Assembly (NCBI GenBank): GCA_003223025.1
Contig: QHXR01000016.1
Span: 206,910-270,909 of the forward strand
Origin: Acidobacteriota bacterium
Lineage (GTDB): Bacteria; Acidobacteriota; Blastocatellia; Pyrinomonadales; Pyrinomonadaceae
Direction: 5' to 3'
Length of the DNA stretch: 64,000 bases
Shown: positions 25,828 to 34,444 of the stretch, piece after piece
Position numbering within the stretch: position 1 is the stretch's first letter
Layout: each line of letters opens with the position of its first letter
Made by a program: the position numbers and the translations under genes
The notes under the pieces: model-generated
The model's database searches: none
What the model was told of the DNA's origin: nothing
Seen by the model: only the letters and a program-made list of their open reading frames with translations

Positions 25828-26220
25828 ATGCCGGTGGGCGAAATAATCAGAAATTCCTTAACTTTCATATCCCAGTTCCTGATCATTGCTCTGGTTACTT
25901 TGATAGGTGTGTTGGCCGGGTTAGCTTATGCATACGGCCATGGAGTAATTACGCTTATTCTTGCGACGATTCAGGCCGCTTGCGTCTGGGTTCTGGTGAC
26001 AGACGAGGGTGCAATGTTCACTCGATGGGGAGCATTCGGAAATCTCCTTGGTGTTGGCTGGATCGTAAGTTTCGGCATCGCCGCAGGTGCACTTATGGGA
26101 AGGGATGGAGAATATACTATGGGCGCGGTTTTCGCGCTTATCCAATGCGGTATTATTTTTTGGATTATGAGCGAATCTGATCGTGCACACGAATTGAAGC
26201 ATGGCGTTGGTAAAGAATAA
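25828..26220 (+). CDS. Small multi-pass membrane protein (element cargo)
   Basis: 130 residues with four likely membrane helices (about 12-35, 40-57, 66-90, 98-114) and a short charged C-terminus. No family is recognised. Its 3' end lies in a different frame over the possible upstream start of the next gene. Confidence 0.5.
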   Translation: MPVGEIIRNSLTFISQFLIIALVTLIGVLAGLAYAYGHGVITLILATIQAACVWVLVTDEGAMFTRWGAFGNLLGVGWIVSFGIAAGALMGRDGEYTMGAVFALIQCGIIFWIMSESDRAHELKHGVGKE

Positions 26221-26254
26221 GAATGGAGCCTCACGTCGAAGCTCATCATTTTAT

Positions 26255-26911
26255 ATGAGACTGTCTCGAATCTTGCTCATTCTTTTTTTCGTATCGGCAA
26301 CCTATAGTCAGAGTAAAGTGCCTGTTTGCAATCTCGGTCTGACCTCCGCGCCGGTATTGAGAGGCTTCTATTTAGGACAGTCTTATAAAGATATTGCAAA
26401 GCGTATTCGAGGCTTTGAGACGGAGTATTTCTCGACCGATCGCGGCTACTACGGCAATCCTGAATTGGATTTTCGGATACTTCATCTTACATCGTTGTCG
26501 TCGTATGACTCCCTGAATGACGAAGAGGATTTCAAGGACGTAACTATTACGTGGCAGTTCGCGAACAGCAATCTAGCAAGACTCTTCGTAACTTATACTG
26601 AGTTCCGGCCAGCTAGTCTGCGAGACTTCATTAACCAGTTTGCAAAAACTACCGGAGTACCGTCAGCTAGCTTTCGGGTTACGGATAAGCATAAAGCTAA
26701 GCTGACTTGTAAAGACTTTTCGTTTGAACTTTATCAGGGCCAGTATTCCCAAATCGGGTGGTCCCCGGACTGGTCCAGTGTGATCTTAGAAGACACGAAA
26801 GCAATTGCGAGACTTGAAGCACAAGCAGCGGCGTACAAGCGATCAATCAAACTCGAAGCAACTCGACGAAAAGAAGAGGAACGAAAACGGCGCTCTACGT
26901 TAAGACCTTAA
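26255..26911 (+). CDS. Secreted protein of unknown function with charged C-terminal helix
   Basis: 218 residues from the ATG at 26255, chosen because it begins a proper signal peptide (MRLSRILLILFFVSATYSQ). The mature part has a globular domain, then a long Lys/Arg/Glu helix (EATRRKEEERKRRSTLRP). No family is recognised. The ATG-like start at 26201 overlaps the previous gene and would bury the signal peptide. Confidence 0.55.
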   Translation: MRLSRILLILFFVSATYSQSKVPVCNLGLTSAPVLRGFYLGQSYKDIAKRIRGFETEYFSTDRGYYGNPELDFRILHLTSLSSYDSLNDEEDFKDVTITWQFANSNLARLFVTYTEFRPASLRDFINQFAKTTGVPSASFRVTDKHKAKLTCKDFSFELYQGQYSQIGWSPDWSSVILEDTKAIARLEAQAAAYKRSIKLEATRRKEEERKRRSTLRP

Positions 26912-26977
26912 TTTTCTCTCGTGTCCGGGAATTACCCTTATCGACCTTCAATCGGAAAGAGCGAACATCTTTCACCT

Positions 26978-27388
26978 ATGAAATACCTATTTGCTGGCTT
27001 CCTGGCGCTTTGCCTCTCAACTCCAATAATTTCGCAAAAAGTGTTCGTTCGTGACGACAACACAAATCTTTTTGGCACACCCTCCGCAGAGGGGAAAGTC
27101 GTTACAGTTCTCAAGAAAAATACGGAAGCGGAAATCCTGAAGTATCATGAGACTTGGATTCTTATTCAGTCTCCCGAATATGTTGGATGGCTGGAGTCGC
27201 GCCTGTTAAGCACGATTCAGGCCGTGCCCCAGAAGACCATGGTCGTTGAAACCGCCACTCCGACTAGACCGGAAACGGTAACAACTTACACACCAGGCCG
27301 AACGTATATCCGTGGATCCCGCGGCGGGTGCTATTACATCAATTCTAATGGAAATAAAACGTATGTTGCTCGAAGTTTCTGCGATTAA
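26978..27388 (+). CDS. Secreted SH3-like domain protein
   Basis: 136 residues from the ATG at 26978: signal peptide (MKYLFAGFLALCLSTPIIS), then a bacterial SH3-like barrel (VFVRDDNTNLFGTPSAEG, VVTVLKKNTEAEIL, WILIQSPEYVGWLESRLL). A Thr/Pro-rich linker leads to a short Cys-containing tail (GSRGGCYYINSNGNKTYVARS) that resembles small domains found at the end of many secreted proteins. SH3b domains often bind cell-wall peptides. Confidence 0.6.
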   Translation: MKYLFAGFLALCLSTPIISQKVFVRDDNTNLFGTPSAEGKVVTVLKKNTEAEILKYHETWILIQSPEYVGWLESRLLSTIQAVPQKTMVVETATPTRPETVTTYTPGRTYIRGSRGGCYYINSNGNKTYVARSFCD

Positions 27389-27465
27389 GTAGCGCGTGGC
27401 GAAGTTGCTCGCCTCACAAGAAGACGGCGAGTATCACACTTTAGCCGATGAGTCGCATTTAACCG

Positions 27466-27702
27466 ATGATAATACTAAAAAGAGTGGACCAGTTCGAAGG
27501 TCGCTCGCTTCTCTTTGCGTCAGACAGCATCGCCGACTCTATGAAGCTTGTAGCCGGGTTTACCGGAGATGTGATATTGATTGGTTTGTTTCAAGAGCTC
27601 GAAGAGTGGGTGGCCGAGGGTAGGACCGTGTTTCCGATGCGCGAACAGATCTCCACAGATATTGAACTGATCATTACCGAGGCGATTAAGAAGTATCGAT
27701 AA
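27466..27702 (+). CDS. Small hypothetical protein
   Basis: 78 residues, acidic, with no signal peptide or recognisable motif; ends in an amphipathic helix (DIELIITEAIKKYR). Another frame overlaps (27396-27623) but is rich in Arg/Ser and less protein-like. Low certainty that it is expressed. Confidence 0.35.
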   Translation: MIILKRVDQFEGRSLLFASDSIADSMKLVAGFTGDVILIGLFQELEEWVAEGRTVFPMREQISTDIELIITEAIKKYR

Positions 27703-27752
27703 GCGGAGCGGTCTACTTGTAGCTTGCCAGCAGAGCCGAGGGCGACTTTTAT

Positions 27753-28448
27753 ATGGATTGGGCAGATTTTTTTCACGGATATGTGCCGGCTGCGGCGATC
27801 TTTAACGCGCATGCCCATTTTGTTGACGGACTTCACGATAGGTTGTCTGATCTAAACCGCAACGATCCGCATCTTCACATCCAGATGGAACTATCCTTGA
27901 TCGGGCTCGCGTCGCACTTTGAGGCTTTCTGCAAGGATCACTTTGCAAGTTTAATCAACATATGTCCCCAATTGTTGGAAAGGTTTGGAGCATCTAGGGG
28001 TGACGTAACGATCCACCTGAGTGACCTATTGAAGGTCGCAGACTCACTGCCATATAGAATGGGAAGCGTCATAGCTGAAAAATACGATTTTGGCTCTGCT
28101 AAGAAAATCAACGCCCTATTTTCTGACCTGCTGAAAATAAGCCCGTTCACAAAAGATGAGCAAAGAAGATATGAAATGTTTCTGGAGGATCGAAACCTCT
28201 TGGTACACCACGGTGGAACCTATACCCTAGCCTACTCACGAAACCCTATAGAAGATATTGAGAGTAAATACTTCGGATATAGCTTAATAATAACTCGAGA
28301 GAGTTACGATGAATGGAAGGAATTTCTTATAAAAATCGTGACCAAGGTGGCAAAAACAAGTCAGATCTCATTAAAAGAGTACGTAAACGAGAAAGGCTTG
28401 CTTCTCACACCCGAAGCCGCCGAAGCCGTAGACCTTCTGACCTTGTGA
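27753..28448 (+). CDS. HEPN-motif protein, possible ribonuclease
   Basis: 231 residues, all-alpha, cytosolic. Near residue 147 stands RNLLVHHGG, an R-x4-H motif (Arg147, His152) at the end of a helix, as in HEPN-fold ribonucleases and in RiboL-PSP-HEPN-like families. Upstream helices carry MELSLIGLASHFEAFCKDHF, a common start of such domains. HEPN nucleases act in toxin-antitoxin and abortive infection systems, often with a nucleotidyltransferase partner; none is next to it here. It is the last gene of the rightward cargo row. Assignment rests on the motif and the fold guess. Confidence 0.6.
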   Translation: MDWADFFHGYVPAAAIFNAHAHFVDGLHDRLSDLNRNDPHLHIQMELSLIGLASHFEAFCKDHFASLINICPQLLERFGASRGDVTIHLSDLLKVADSLPYRMGSVIAEKYDFGSAKKINALFSDLLKISPFTKDEQRRYEMFLEDRNLLVHHGGTYTLAYSRNPIEDIESKYFGYSLIITRESYDEWKEFLIKIVTKVAKTSQISLKEYVNEKGLLLTPEAAEAVDLLTL

Positions 28449-28566
28449 TTCAGGCATAACTCTAGACAGTTGAGCGGTTCATTAGTTCTGTGATTGTCTG
28501 TCCATTTCAATTTGCAAGCGCCGCGAATCTTAATGAAAGAACTCAGGCCTCGGGGGCGAATCTTTA

Positions 28567-29133
28567 CTACGCTTTAGTTAAGCTCTTCAGCAGCCGTTGT
28601 GAAGTCAGCGTAGCTTGCCCGCGTTTGTGCTTTGCCTGCTGATCTCGGAAGTTCGCTTCCGATAATAGTTTTTTGACTCTGGCAAGAGTTTCGACGGCTT
28701 TAAGGAATCGCCCGTGCATAAACGAGAGTCGCTTTTCGTAATAGATACCAGCGGCGAAGGTGTGCGATTCGTTCGTCCGGTTGGCGTGGGTTACCTCGAA
28801 CTGGATCAATCGCATCTGGCACATCAGCACTTGATCGATAAGCATCCTAACAATCGTCGATTCGTTTGCGTAGTCCAACTCTTCGCGTCTCATCTCAAGG
28901 TTTCGGCGTTGGGTTTCGCGCTTTAGTTCCGAGCTGGAATAGGACTTGATGAATGCGTTCATCGCCGCCCGCGTCGGTTCGTTGGCCCTCACCGTCGCAA
29001 TTCCCTCATCGGTATTGAGGAACCGGTGCATCGCAGCAATGTCGGCCGGTTTTGGATTCTCTTTGTCGGTCCGCGCGATTATTGCTGAAAGCTCACTTTT
29101 CGTTTGCGTTGCACTGTTCTCCTTCTTAGCCAT
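28567..29133 (-). CDS. Hypothetical helical protein (element backbone)
   Basis: 188 residues, Lys/Arg/Glu-rich and almost entirely helical, starting MAKKENSATQTKSELSAI. No family is recognised. It overlaps the preceding 105-residue gene by eight bases and is the last gene of the leftward rep operon. A DNA- or virion-associated role cannot be told. Confidence 0.5.
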   Translation of the reverse strand: MAKKENSATQTKSELSAIIARTDKENPKPADIAAMHRFLNTDEGIATVRANEPTRAAMNAFIKSYSSSELKRETQRRNLEMRREELDYANESTIVRMLIDQVLMCQMRLIQFEVTHANRTNESHTFAAGIYYEKRLSFMHGRFLKAVETLARVKKLLSEANFRDQQAKHKRGQATLTSQRLLKSLTKA

Positions 29134-29443
29134 TTTGTTTTCGCCTCCAGATCCGAGAGTGCTGATGATAACCCCTCGTTAGAAAAAGAGCGTCCACGTA
29201 CACCGCAACATACGCACAGACGGCATCGATTTGCTTGTCCATCTCGCCATCCGCGACAAGATCGGCCTGTTTTCGTTTGTTATCAGCTGACTGGTCAAGC
29301 GTCTTCTCTTCCTTTCGCAATTCCTCGAGTCGCGCGATCAGCTGCGCGACCGAACCCTTGCCCTCGTAGGTAGAAACAACGCGTGAGCCCACCCGTTCCT
29401 TCCGGTAATAATAGTAATTGTTGCCGCGTCTTTCGAGTCCCAT
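29126..29443 (-). CDS. Small hypothetical protein of the rep operon
   Basis: 105 residues from the ATG at 29443. The start MGLERRGNNYYYYRKERVGSRV and a following coiled coil (VAQLIARLEELRKEEKTLDQ) suggest a small RNA- or DNA-contacting protein; no family is named. A longer reading, starting at 29635, would include four NTRC repeats that are just the translated 12-bp tandem repeats, and is rejected. Confidence 0.5.
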   Translation of the reverse strand: MGLERRGNNYYYYRKERVGSRVVSTYEGKGSVAQLIARLEELRKEEKTLDQSADNKRKQADLVADGEMDKQIDAVCAYVAVYVDALFLTRGYHQHSRIWRRKQNG

Positions 29444-29584
29444 AATTGTGCTACATGTTTTCGCTTGCACCGCGCAAATGCCTTGGGAGTAAATCATTCT
29501 TGTTGACGAAGTAGCTCGACTTAGATGTTGATCTCGATCCTCCCGAACCGTCCGCCACAGCTCATGAAAATCCAGGATAGGACA

Positions 29585-29632
29585 CCTGGTATTACACCTA
29601 GTATTACACCTGGTATTACACCTAGTATTACT
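29585..29632. repeat. Four 12-bp tandem repeats (iteron-like) at the end of rep
   Basis: Units CCTGGTATTACA and CCTAGTATTACA alternate four times without spacers; TAGGAC boxes flank the array on both sides (about 29578-29583 and 29634-29639). The array begins at the 3' end of the replication initiator gene. Such arrays are typical initiator-binding sites or double-strand origins. Confidence 0.7.
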
Positions 29633-30563
29633 CATAGGACCTTTGCATCTCGGACGAAGCTACAAGGTCGCCCCAAACTCCCAATTGTTCGGCCTCCTTT
29701 TTACGTTTGAAGTATGTGCTTTTCGGGTAGCAAAATTCGGGATTAAGGTAGAAGTGCGGACCGTGCCTCTTCACCAGTTCTACGAACATGGAAAGTCCAT
29801 CTTTGCCAAGCGATCGTTGTCCACAACCATGGATAATTAACCGTCGGTGAAAGTCGATGTTTCTCGCATCGATTATCCGCTGTAAGTCGAGCATATTTGC
29901 CGCTTGATTCAACAGTGAATCGCTGACTGATTGTGATAAGTAGTCGAGCGGCTTGCGTGCGCCTTTTATGCCGGCGAGGCCTTTGCGCATCAATCTGACT
30001 TCGAGCCGGAGCTTGCCGCGCGAGGCACGAATTACGCTCGGCGGCTGTCCTGTTTCGGCAGCCCAAGCGAACTTTGGATAGACCGTGATCGCTTTGATTA
30101 CCTGACCTTCTCGCTCACGGCTAAAACAAACCGAATCTTTCTCGCGGTTCGCGCGGGGGAAATCGGGAAGATCCGATGCGAATAACGAGAGAGCCACCCG
30201 GCGCGTTCGGTCTTCTCGGACGTCATAGTCCCTTGTGTAGTCGATTCGGAACGCTTTTACATCGTCGATTCTAAAGGTTAACCCGGTTTCAGATGAAACA
30301 TAACCACACAGCCACGACGCCGCTTCGCGGGCTTGTGCCTCCGTTGGCAAGGTCGCGTTATGTCCAAATACAATCTTTGGTAATGACGACTGGACCATCA
30401 GCCAGTCCTTTCCGCCGAAACCTTTCTGATAGACCGTCATGTTCGTGCGATCACAGTTGCGAACTAGCCGCCCGTTCTTCGCTCGTACAAATCCGACATC
30501 CTTCCAATAGAGCGAATCGAGCGGTTTAATGCCCTTCTTGAAGATGACCGTGTCGAAACTCAT
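29628..30563 (-). CDS. Replication initiator, phage gene II/X (CRI)-like
   Basis: 311 residues. The start MSFDTVIFKKGIKPLDSLYW, the middle VYQKGFGGKDWLMVQSSLPK, a strand with KAITVYPKFAWAAE and the segment GKLRLEVRLMRKGL agree with filamentous-phage type rolling-circle replication proteins (gene II/X and CRI group), which nick the origin and stay on the 5' end. ATGA overlap with the upstream zinc-ribbon gene. Together with the tandem repeats directly downstream it forms a likely replication module. Distant homology judged by eye; a divergent plasmid Rep is the alternative. Confidence 0.55.
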   Translation of the reverse strand: MSFDTVIFKKGIKPLDSLYWKDVGFVRAKNGRLVRNCDRTNMTVYQKGFGGKDWLMVQSSLPKIVFGHNATLPTEAQAREAASWLCGYVSSETGLTFRIDDVKAFRIDYTRDYDVREDRTRRVALSLFASDLPDFPRANREKDSVCFSREREGQVIKAITVYPKFAWAAETGQPPSVIRASRGKLRLEVRLMRKGLAGIKGARKPLDYLSQSVSDSLLNQAANMLDLQRIIDARNIDFHRRLIIHGCGQRSLGKDGLSMFVELVKRHGPHFYLNPEFCYPKSTYFKRKKEAEQLGVWGDLVASSEMQRSYE

Positions 30564-30802
30564 CCGGCGACCCGCCCTCCTCTACTCGCCCGGCGTTCCC
30601 GTATCACGTATTCGGCTCGCTGCTGGCAGCGCTGACAATATCCGTTGACAGAGAAACGCATATAGTCGGATCCGCAATACTCGCATTGAATCGAATGCGG
30701 AGAACGCCTATAATCAGAATTGAAAAAACGCCGTTGATTACCCGTCAACCATTTTTCATTCGAGCCGATCCCGCCAAGGTCGGCTCTCTCATTTCTAGCC
30801 AT
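30560..30802 (-). CDS. Small zinc-ribbon protein of the rep operon
   Basis: 80 residues from the ATG at 30802, which has GGAGGG upstream; a longer reading into the excisionase gene is rejected. Two knuckles CEYC and CQRC (CEYCGSDYMRFSVNGYCQRC) form a zinc ribbon, with Arg-rich ends. It overlaps the HTH gene by eight bases and rep by four, so all three are translationally coupled. It could be an accessory DNA-binding factor for replication. Confidence 0.55.
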   Translation of the reverse strand: MARNERADLGGIGSNEKWLTGNQRRFFNSDYRRSPHSIQCEYCGSDYMRFSVNGYCQRCQQRAEYVIRERRASRGGRVAG

Positions 30803-31010
30803 TGCTGGTGCCCTCCTCGCCCTTCGGCGTTGCCGCTCTCCAGGATCGAAGGTGGAAAAAATGCGCTTCCAGGTCGCTTGGCCGGTAGCAAATAAACGCT
30901 CCCAACCTAACGAATGGCAAGCCATTTTTGCGCGCCCGGATTAGGGTGGCCTTTGACATTGGCCATTGCTCCAAAACGTCTTTTTCGCGGATAACTTCCG
31001 TCAACTTCAT
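30795..31010 (-). CDS. Excisionase-like winged-helix protein (AlpA/Xis type)
   Basis: 71 residues: REKDVLEQWPMSKATLIRARKNGLPFVRLGAFICYRPSDLEAHF (in part) is the MerR-like HTH-17 pattern used by excisionases and AlpA regulators. In an integrated element it would bend DNA at the att sites and steer the integrase toward excision, and may also regulate the rep operon it heads. First gene of that operon. Confidence 0.75.
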   Translation of the reverse strand: MKLTEVIREKDVLEQWPMSKATLIRARKNGLPFVRLGAFICYRPSDLEAHFFHLRSWRAATPKGEEGTSNG

Positions 31011-31062
31011 AACTGATTCACTCCGTCCGTTCCCGATATTGACGTCCCTCGTAAAACGCAGA

Positions 31063-31138
31063 ACGCCGTAGCTTATCTCTGCTACGGCGTGAATAATACG
31101 TGGTAGATAGGGCTCTCATGCGTGAATCACGCATGAGA
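31063..31138 (-). terminator. Two hairpins between the 371-residue gene and the excisionase gene
   Basis: 31114-31138 is an 11-bp perfect stem (CTCATGCGTG / CACGCATGAG) with a 3-base loop; 31063-31090 is a 10-bp perfect stem (ACGCCGTAGC / GCTACGGCGT) with an 8-base loop, followed on the minus strand by a TTTT run. They probably end the upstream transcript; the second could also act as an operator. Confidence 0.6.
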
Positions 31139-31143
31139 AATAT

Positions 31144-32259
31144 CTAGATACCAGAATTTGCTTTCAGTTTGGTTACTTCATCGGTCAATCCCATCTTTGT
31201 AAGAATGTCGCAAACCTTTGTCACGTCTCTGTTGTACAGTTCGGGTCGGGTATTGAATTTCTTAATACCCTCCTCGCCCTCCAACACTTGTGAAAAATGG
31301 TTCTTATATCCGCTGCTCGCATTTCCAGTTAGGGCGCTAAGACCTTCGGCTATCATTTTCCTATCTAGTCCTTTAAGCCGCGAACCGCCAATAGCAAACA
31401 TCAGCATAATGAACTGATCAATCGTCAACTGCGGCTTACCAATGGCTTCTTCACCTTCAATTGCAGCGGCCTTCACCTCTTGACGATTAGTCAGCATCGT
31501 CGCCTGCAAATTTTGGACACGAGCTTTTTCTATTGCGAGTTCGTCCTCAATTCTCGCTTTAATTTGCTCCAGTACAGATTTGTAATAGCCGCTCCAAGAA
31601 GCCTCCGAATCCTTCATTTCCAAAAGACGTAGCTCAACTTCCGCCAGCTTGCTCGGTAGGTCTAGCGATTCGATGTCTTTCAATATCTTGTTGCGTGTCT
31701 GGTCTTCCACCCAGTACCGGACTACGAGAGCCAAATTTGCCTCGGCATTGCGGACGTGATCTGGCGAAAAGTATTTACTCCTTTCAACCGGGACAACGAG
31801 GTCGCCATCCGCTGGATACCACGCTTCGCCCTCATCATTGATCACGTACCGGATCCGATGCTTACGAAGCTCGCTATAGACCGCTCTAAATACCTCTAGT
31901 CCAGCTTCGACTGCGACACCGCGATTGTCCAATAACTCGCCAATCGCTGAAATCTCTGTCGCGGTCTCCCTGTCGCGTTGTACCTTCGGTCTAGCCTCAG
32001 CAAGATATTGAAGGGTAAGGCCACCGCCGATGGCCTCGAACTTGAAGACTAATTCGTAATTGTCAACGCCCGGACTGCCAAGTTTATCCGCCACCACACT
32101 ACAGGCTGCCTTTTTTATTTGTTCGATCTCGCCTTGATTAGTGACACTATTTATTAAGGCTTGTCTGCGAGTTTGAATTATCGTTTGGAGTTCGCCTTGG
32201 ATTCCGTGTTGCATCTGAGAATGATTGTTAGAAGATGTTGTCGCCCCTTTTCGTATCAC
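31144..32259 (-). CDS. Large hypothetical protein with coiled coil (element backbone)
   Basis: 371 residues from a GTG at 32259, or 356 from the ATG at 32214; neither has a strong ribosome-binding site. Cytosolic, mixed alpha/beta N-terminal half (including VINDEGEAWYPADGDLVVPV), then a long coiled coil (about 195-265) and a C-terminal helical part with GLDRKMIAEGLSALTG and KNHFSQVLEGEEG. Similar C-terminal layouts occur in RteC-like or plasmid regulatory proteins, but no family is claimed. It lies between the secreted gene behind the integrase and the rep operon. Confidence 0.55.
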   Translation of the reverse strand: MIRKGATTSSNNHSQMQHGIQGELQTIIQTRRQALINSVTNQGEIEQIKKAACSVVADKLGSPGVDNYELVFKFEAIGGGLTLQYLAEARPKVQRDRETATEISAIGELLDNRGVAVEAGLEVFRAVYSELRKHRIRYVINDEGEAWYPADGDLVVPVERSKYFSPDHVRNAEANLALVVRYWVEDQTRNKILKDIESLDLPSKLAEVELRLLEMKDSEASWSGYYKSVLEQIKARIEDELAIEKARVQNLQATMLTNRQEVKAAAIEGEEAIGKPQLTIDQFIMLMFAIGGSRLKGLDRKMIAEGLSALTGNASSGYKNHFSQVLEGEEGIKKFNTRPELYNRDVTKVCDILTKMGLTDEVTKLKANSGI

Positions 32260-32321
32260 AGCAACTTCTCGGGCAGTTCAGTCTCTGCGAGCCCGTCGCT
32301 GTGTAGTTCATTTTGCGCCCG

Positions 32322-32996
32322 TCAGTCTGAGATGGTCACAACTTTGAATTTGTTTTGGGCAGCACTCCAATAAGCAAGAGTGCTCCATGCCTCAAACTGT
32401 CCAAAGATTACAGCATCTCTTTTCAGAGAAACAGCCGCAGGTTCAGCCGCTTCGCAGTCCCGCCCTCCACGACCGCACCACGTTTCGAGTTTCTCAATAG
32501 GGGGCTGGGTTCCGATGAAGTAATTTTGCGGCGACGGGTTCTGATCAGACGCCAGGCCAATCAACACGACCTTAGCCGGGCCGATTTTAGTTTTCAAGAA
32601 TACAAAAAAGCCCGCCATCCCAGACTTTTTAATAGCGAAGCCTGTGGGCTTCGGGACACCGACCGAAATCAATATCCGTGCTTCGTCAACGACGCCGTCT
32701 CCATTGTAATCGCCGGTTGCCGTATGAACTGGAAAGGATTCAGGTTTCCAGCATTCGACCTCTTCGAGCTTGGAAGCGTCCTTGGCTTTATCAATCGCAC
32801 TATTGGCAGTATATTCCACGGCGTCATTGGCTGACTTCTTCCTCACGTCACGCAGCTGCTGACACTCTTTATCCCAATGGCCTTCGCTCCACTGCCCTTT
32901 GATGTCAACCGGTGCAGGAATGCGCCAGCCTTTCGGAACCTGACCGTAGGTAACATCGGCAAGCACCAAAAGAATAAATACAACACATATTTTCAT
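32322..32996 (-). CDS. Secreted protein of unknown function
   Basis: 224 residues with a signal peptide (MKICVVFILLVLADVTYGQ). The mature part contains a DYNGDGVVDEA calcium-loop-like motif (FG-GAP/EF-hand style, about 102-112) in front of a beta-rich segment, and several Cys. Directly downstream of the integrase on the same strand. Probably cargo; no role known. Confidence 0.55.
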   Translation of the reverse strand: MKICVVFILLVLADVTYGQVPKGWRIPAPVDIKGQWSEGHWDKECQQLRDVRKKSANDAVEYTANSAIDKAKDASKLEEVECWKPESFPVHTATGDYNGDGVVDEARILISVGVPKPTGFAIKKSGMAGFFVFLKTKIGPAKVVLIGLASDQNPSPQNYFIGTQPPIEKLETWCGRGGRDCEAAEPAAVSLKRDAVIFGQFEAWSTLAYWSAAQNKFKVVTISD

Positions 32997-33021
32997 AGGT
33001 TTTTAACCGGCAATTCGTCGA

Positions 33022-34254
33022 TTATTCAATGGTATCGGGCCAAAGGTTAAGCCGCGCATCATTGGCGGCGTTGATCCGCGCGGTAGCGTCCTGGATAACA
33101 GCCGCGTTATCAGTTGATGTGTAATGCTTCTGCGTCGTTTCAAGCCGCGAATGTCCCGCCAGCTCCGATGCGATTCCAATAGATACTCCGCCCGTCTGCA
33201 ACCGCGTTACAAAGGTTCTGCGCAGATCGTGAAAGTGTAGGCCGTCGATCTTGGCAATCTTAACCGCCGTCGCCCAAGATCGCTTGAAGTCATTAAACGG
33301 GAAAACCTTTCCGCCAGTCCCGTAGCTCGGAAGTGATTGCAGTTCCGCCTTTGCCCGCTTTGTCATCGGTACGGATCGTGTCCGCTGTGTCTTGGTATGT
33401 GTTCCAAGAATCTTGATAATGCCGGTCTGAAAGTCTATATCCTTCCACTCGAGCGTCAGGATTTCGCCGCGCCGTAAGCCCGAATCCAGCCCAAGCAAGA
33501 TTGTCGCCTTCAAGTACGGGTTATCCGCCTCGACTATCGCTTTAACATCTTTTCCCTTACGCTTGTACTCAACCGTTCGCTTGCCGCCGCAACATGCCAG
33601 CAACCGCATTTCTTCGGCATCCGTGAGCGTCCGCGTCCGAGCCGTTTCCGCGTCCGCGTCTATAGCCCTCGATCCTTTGGTTGCATTCTTAACAATCAAT
33701 CCAGCTTCGTAAGCCTCATTTAGCAAATGCTTCAGCGTCCTAAGTTGGCGATTCAGACTTGATAACGAAATCGGTTTGCGGTCCTTCGGTTCGAGTTTAC
33801 CCGCTTTGCCGCGTAGATCGCCTTGCTCCAAACGCCAAAGTTTGTAGCCGTCGAGATCGTGCTTTGAGAATTTCGCAATCGGCTTGTTGCCGAAATATTC
33901 AATCATCTGATTAAGGAAAATGTGCGTTTCCAAGTATCCTTTGATACCTGCAACCTTGCGCCCTTCCTTTATGACCGCCGGGCGGTAAAACGATGTCTTG
34001 GCGTATTCTGCCCATTGCCGGAATGTCTTAATGTCACCGAGCCCAAGTCCCTTGCTTTCGACGAACGCGATCAACTCCGCTTTGCATTTCTCAATTGCAT
34101 CCTTCGCGTCTTGTTTCGTCGCGTGCTGCCAAGTCTTGCTAGTGCGTTGTTTTTGTTCGTCAGTATGCGTAAGCCGAAGCGTCCACGTCTTTTTGCTCCG
34201 GCCAGTATCCCCGTTCTGCTTACCGCGATTGAATATGGATTGATTGATTTTCAT
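33022..34254 (-). CDS. int: Tyrosine recombinase / integrase of the tRNA-Arg element
   Basis: 410 residues. An N-terminal arm-binding domain (about 20-65), a SAM-like core-binding domain (about 75-190), and a catalytic domain with the full residue set: Arg261 (GLRRGE), Lys288 (THTKTQRTRSVP), His342 and Arg345 (FHDLRRTF), His368 (AGHSRLE) and the nucleophile Tyr378 (KHYTS). It catalyses site-specific exchange between the element and the tRNA-Arg 3' end. Located beside attR and pointing inward, as usual. All active-site residues are intact, so the enzyme is likely functional. Confidence 0.95.
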   Translation of the reverse strand: MKINQSIFNRGKQNGDTGRSKKTWTLRLTHTDEQKQRTSKTWQHATKQDAKDAIEKCKAELIAFVESKGLGLGDIKTFRQWAEYAKTSFYRPAVIKEGRKVAGIKGYLETHIFLNQMIEYFGNKPIAKFSKHDLDGYKLWRLEQGDLRGKAGKLEPKDRKPISLSSLNRQLRTLKHLLNEAYEAGLIVKNATKGSRAIDADAETARTRTLTDAEEMRLLACCGGKRTVEYKRKGKDVKAIVEADNPYLKATILLGLDSGLRRGEILTLEWKDIDFQTGIIKILGTHTKTQRTRSVPMTKRAKAELQSLPSYGTGGKVFPFNDFKRSWATAVKIAKIDGLHFHDLRRTFVTRLQTGGVSIGIASELAGHSRLETTQKHYTSTDNAAVIQDATARINAANDARLNLWPDTIE

Positions 34255-34276
34255 CAGATCCCTCTCTAAAGACTTA

Positions 34277-34306
34277 GTTGGACTAAATGTTGGACTGAGT
34301 TGGACT
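34277..34306. promoter_or_regulatory. GTTGGACT repeats near attR (candidate integrase arm site)
   Basis: Three GTTGGACT copies (34277, 34289 and 34299); the first 20 bases match 24632-24651 with one change. They lie between int and attR, so they could bind the integrase and also control its promoter. Confidence 0.5.
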
Positions 34307-34444
34307 CACATTCGTGATAAAGTCTGACAAATTGAGGAAAATAATGCAAACAGGGAATGTGATTTGCAACCCGTGTTTACTTGGGGTTAAACGAGGGCGA
34401 GCCCGTCGCTTTCTGAAGCGATCTGCAGGTAGTGTAGTTCACTT

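Noticed and set aside
29585..29632. Short tandem repeats considered as a CRISPR array
   Set aside because: Units are 12 bases, directly adjacent and without spacers; no cas genes are near. Iteron-like repeats fit better.
29444..29635. N-terminal extension with NTRC repeats for the 105-residue protein
   Set aside because: It is just the translation of the tandem repeats; the internal ATG at 29443 starts a normal-looking protein.
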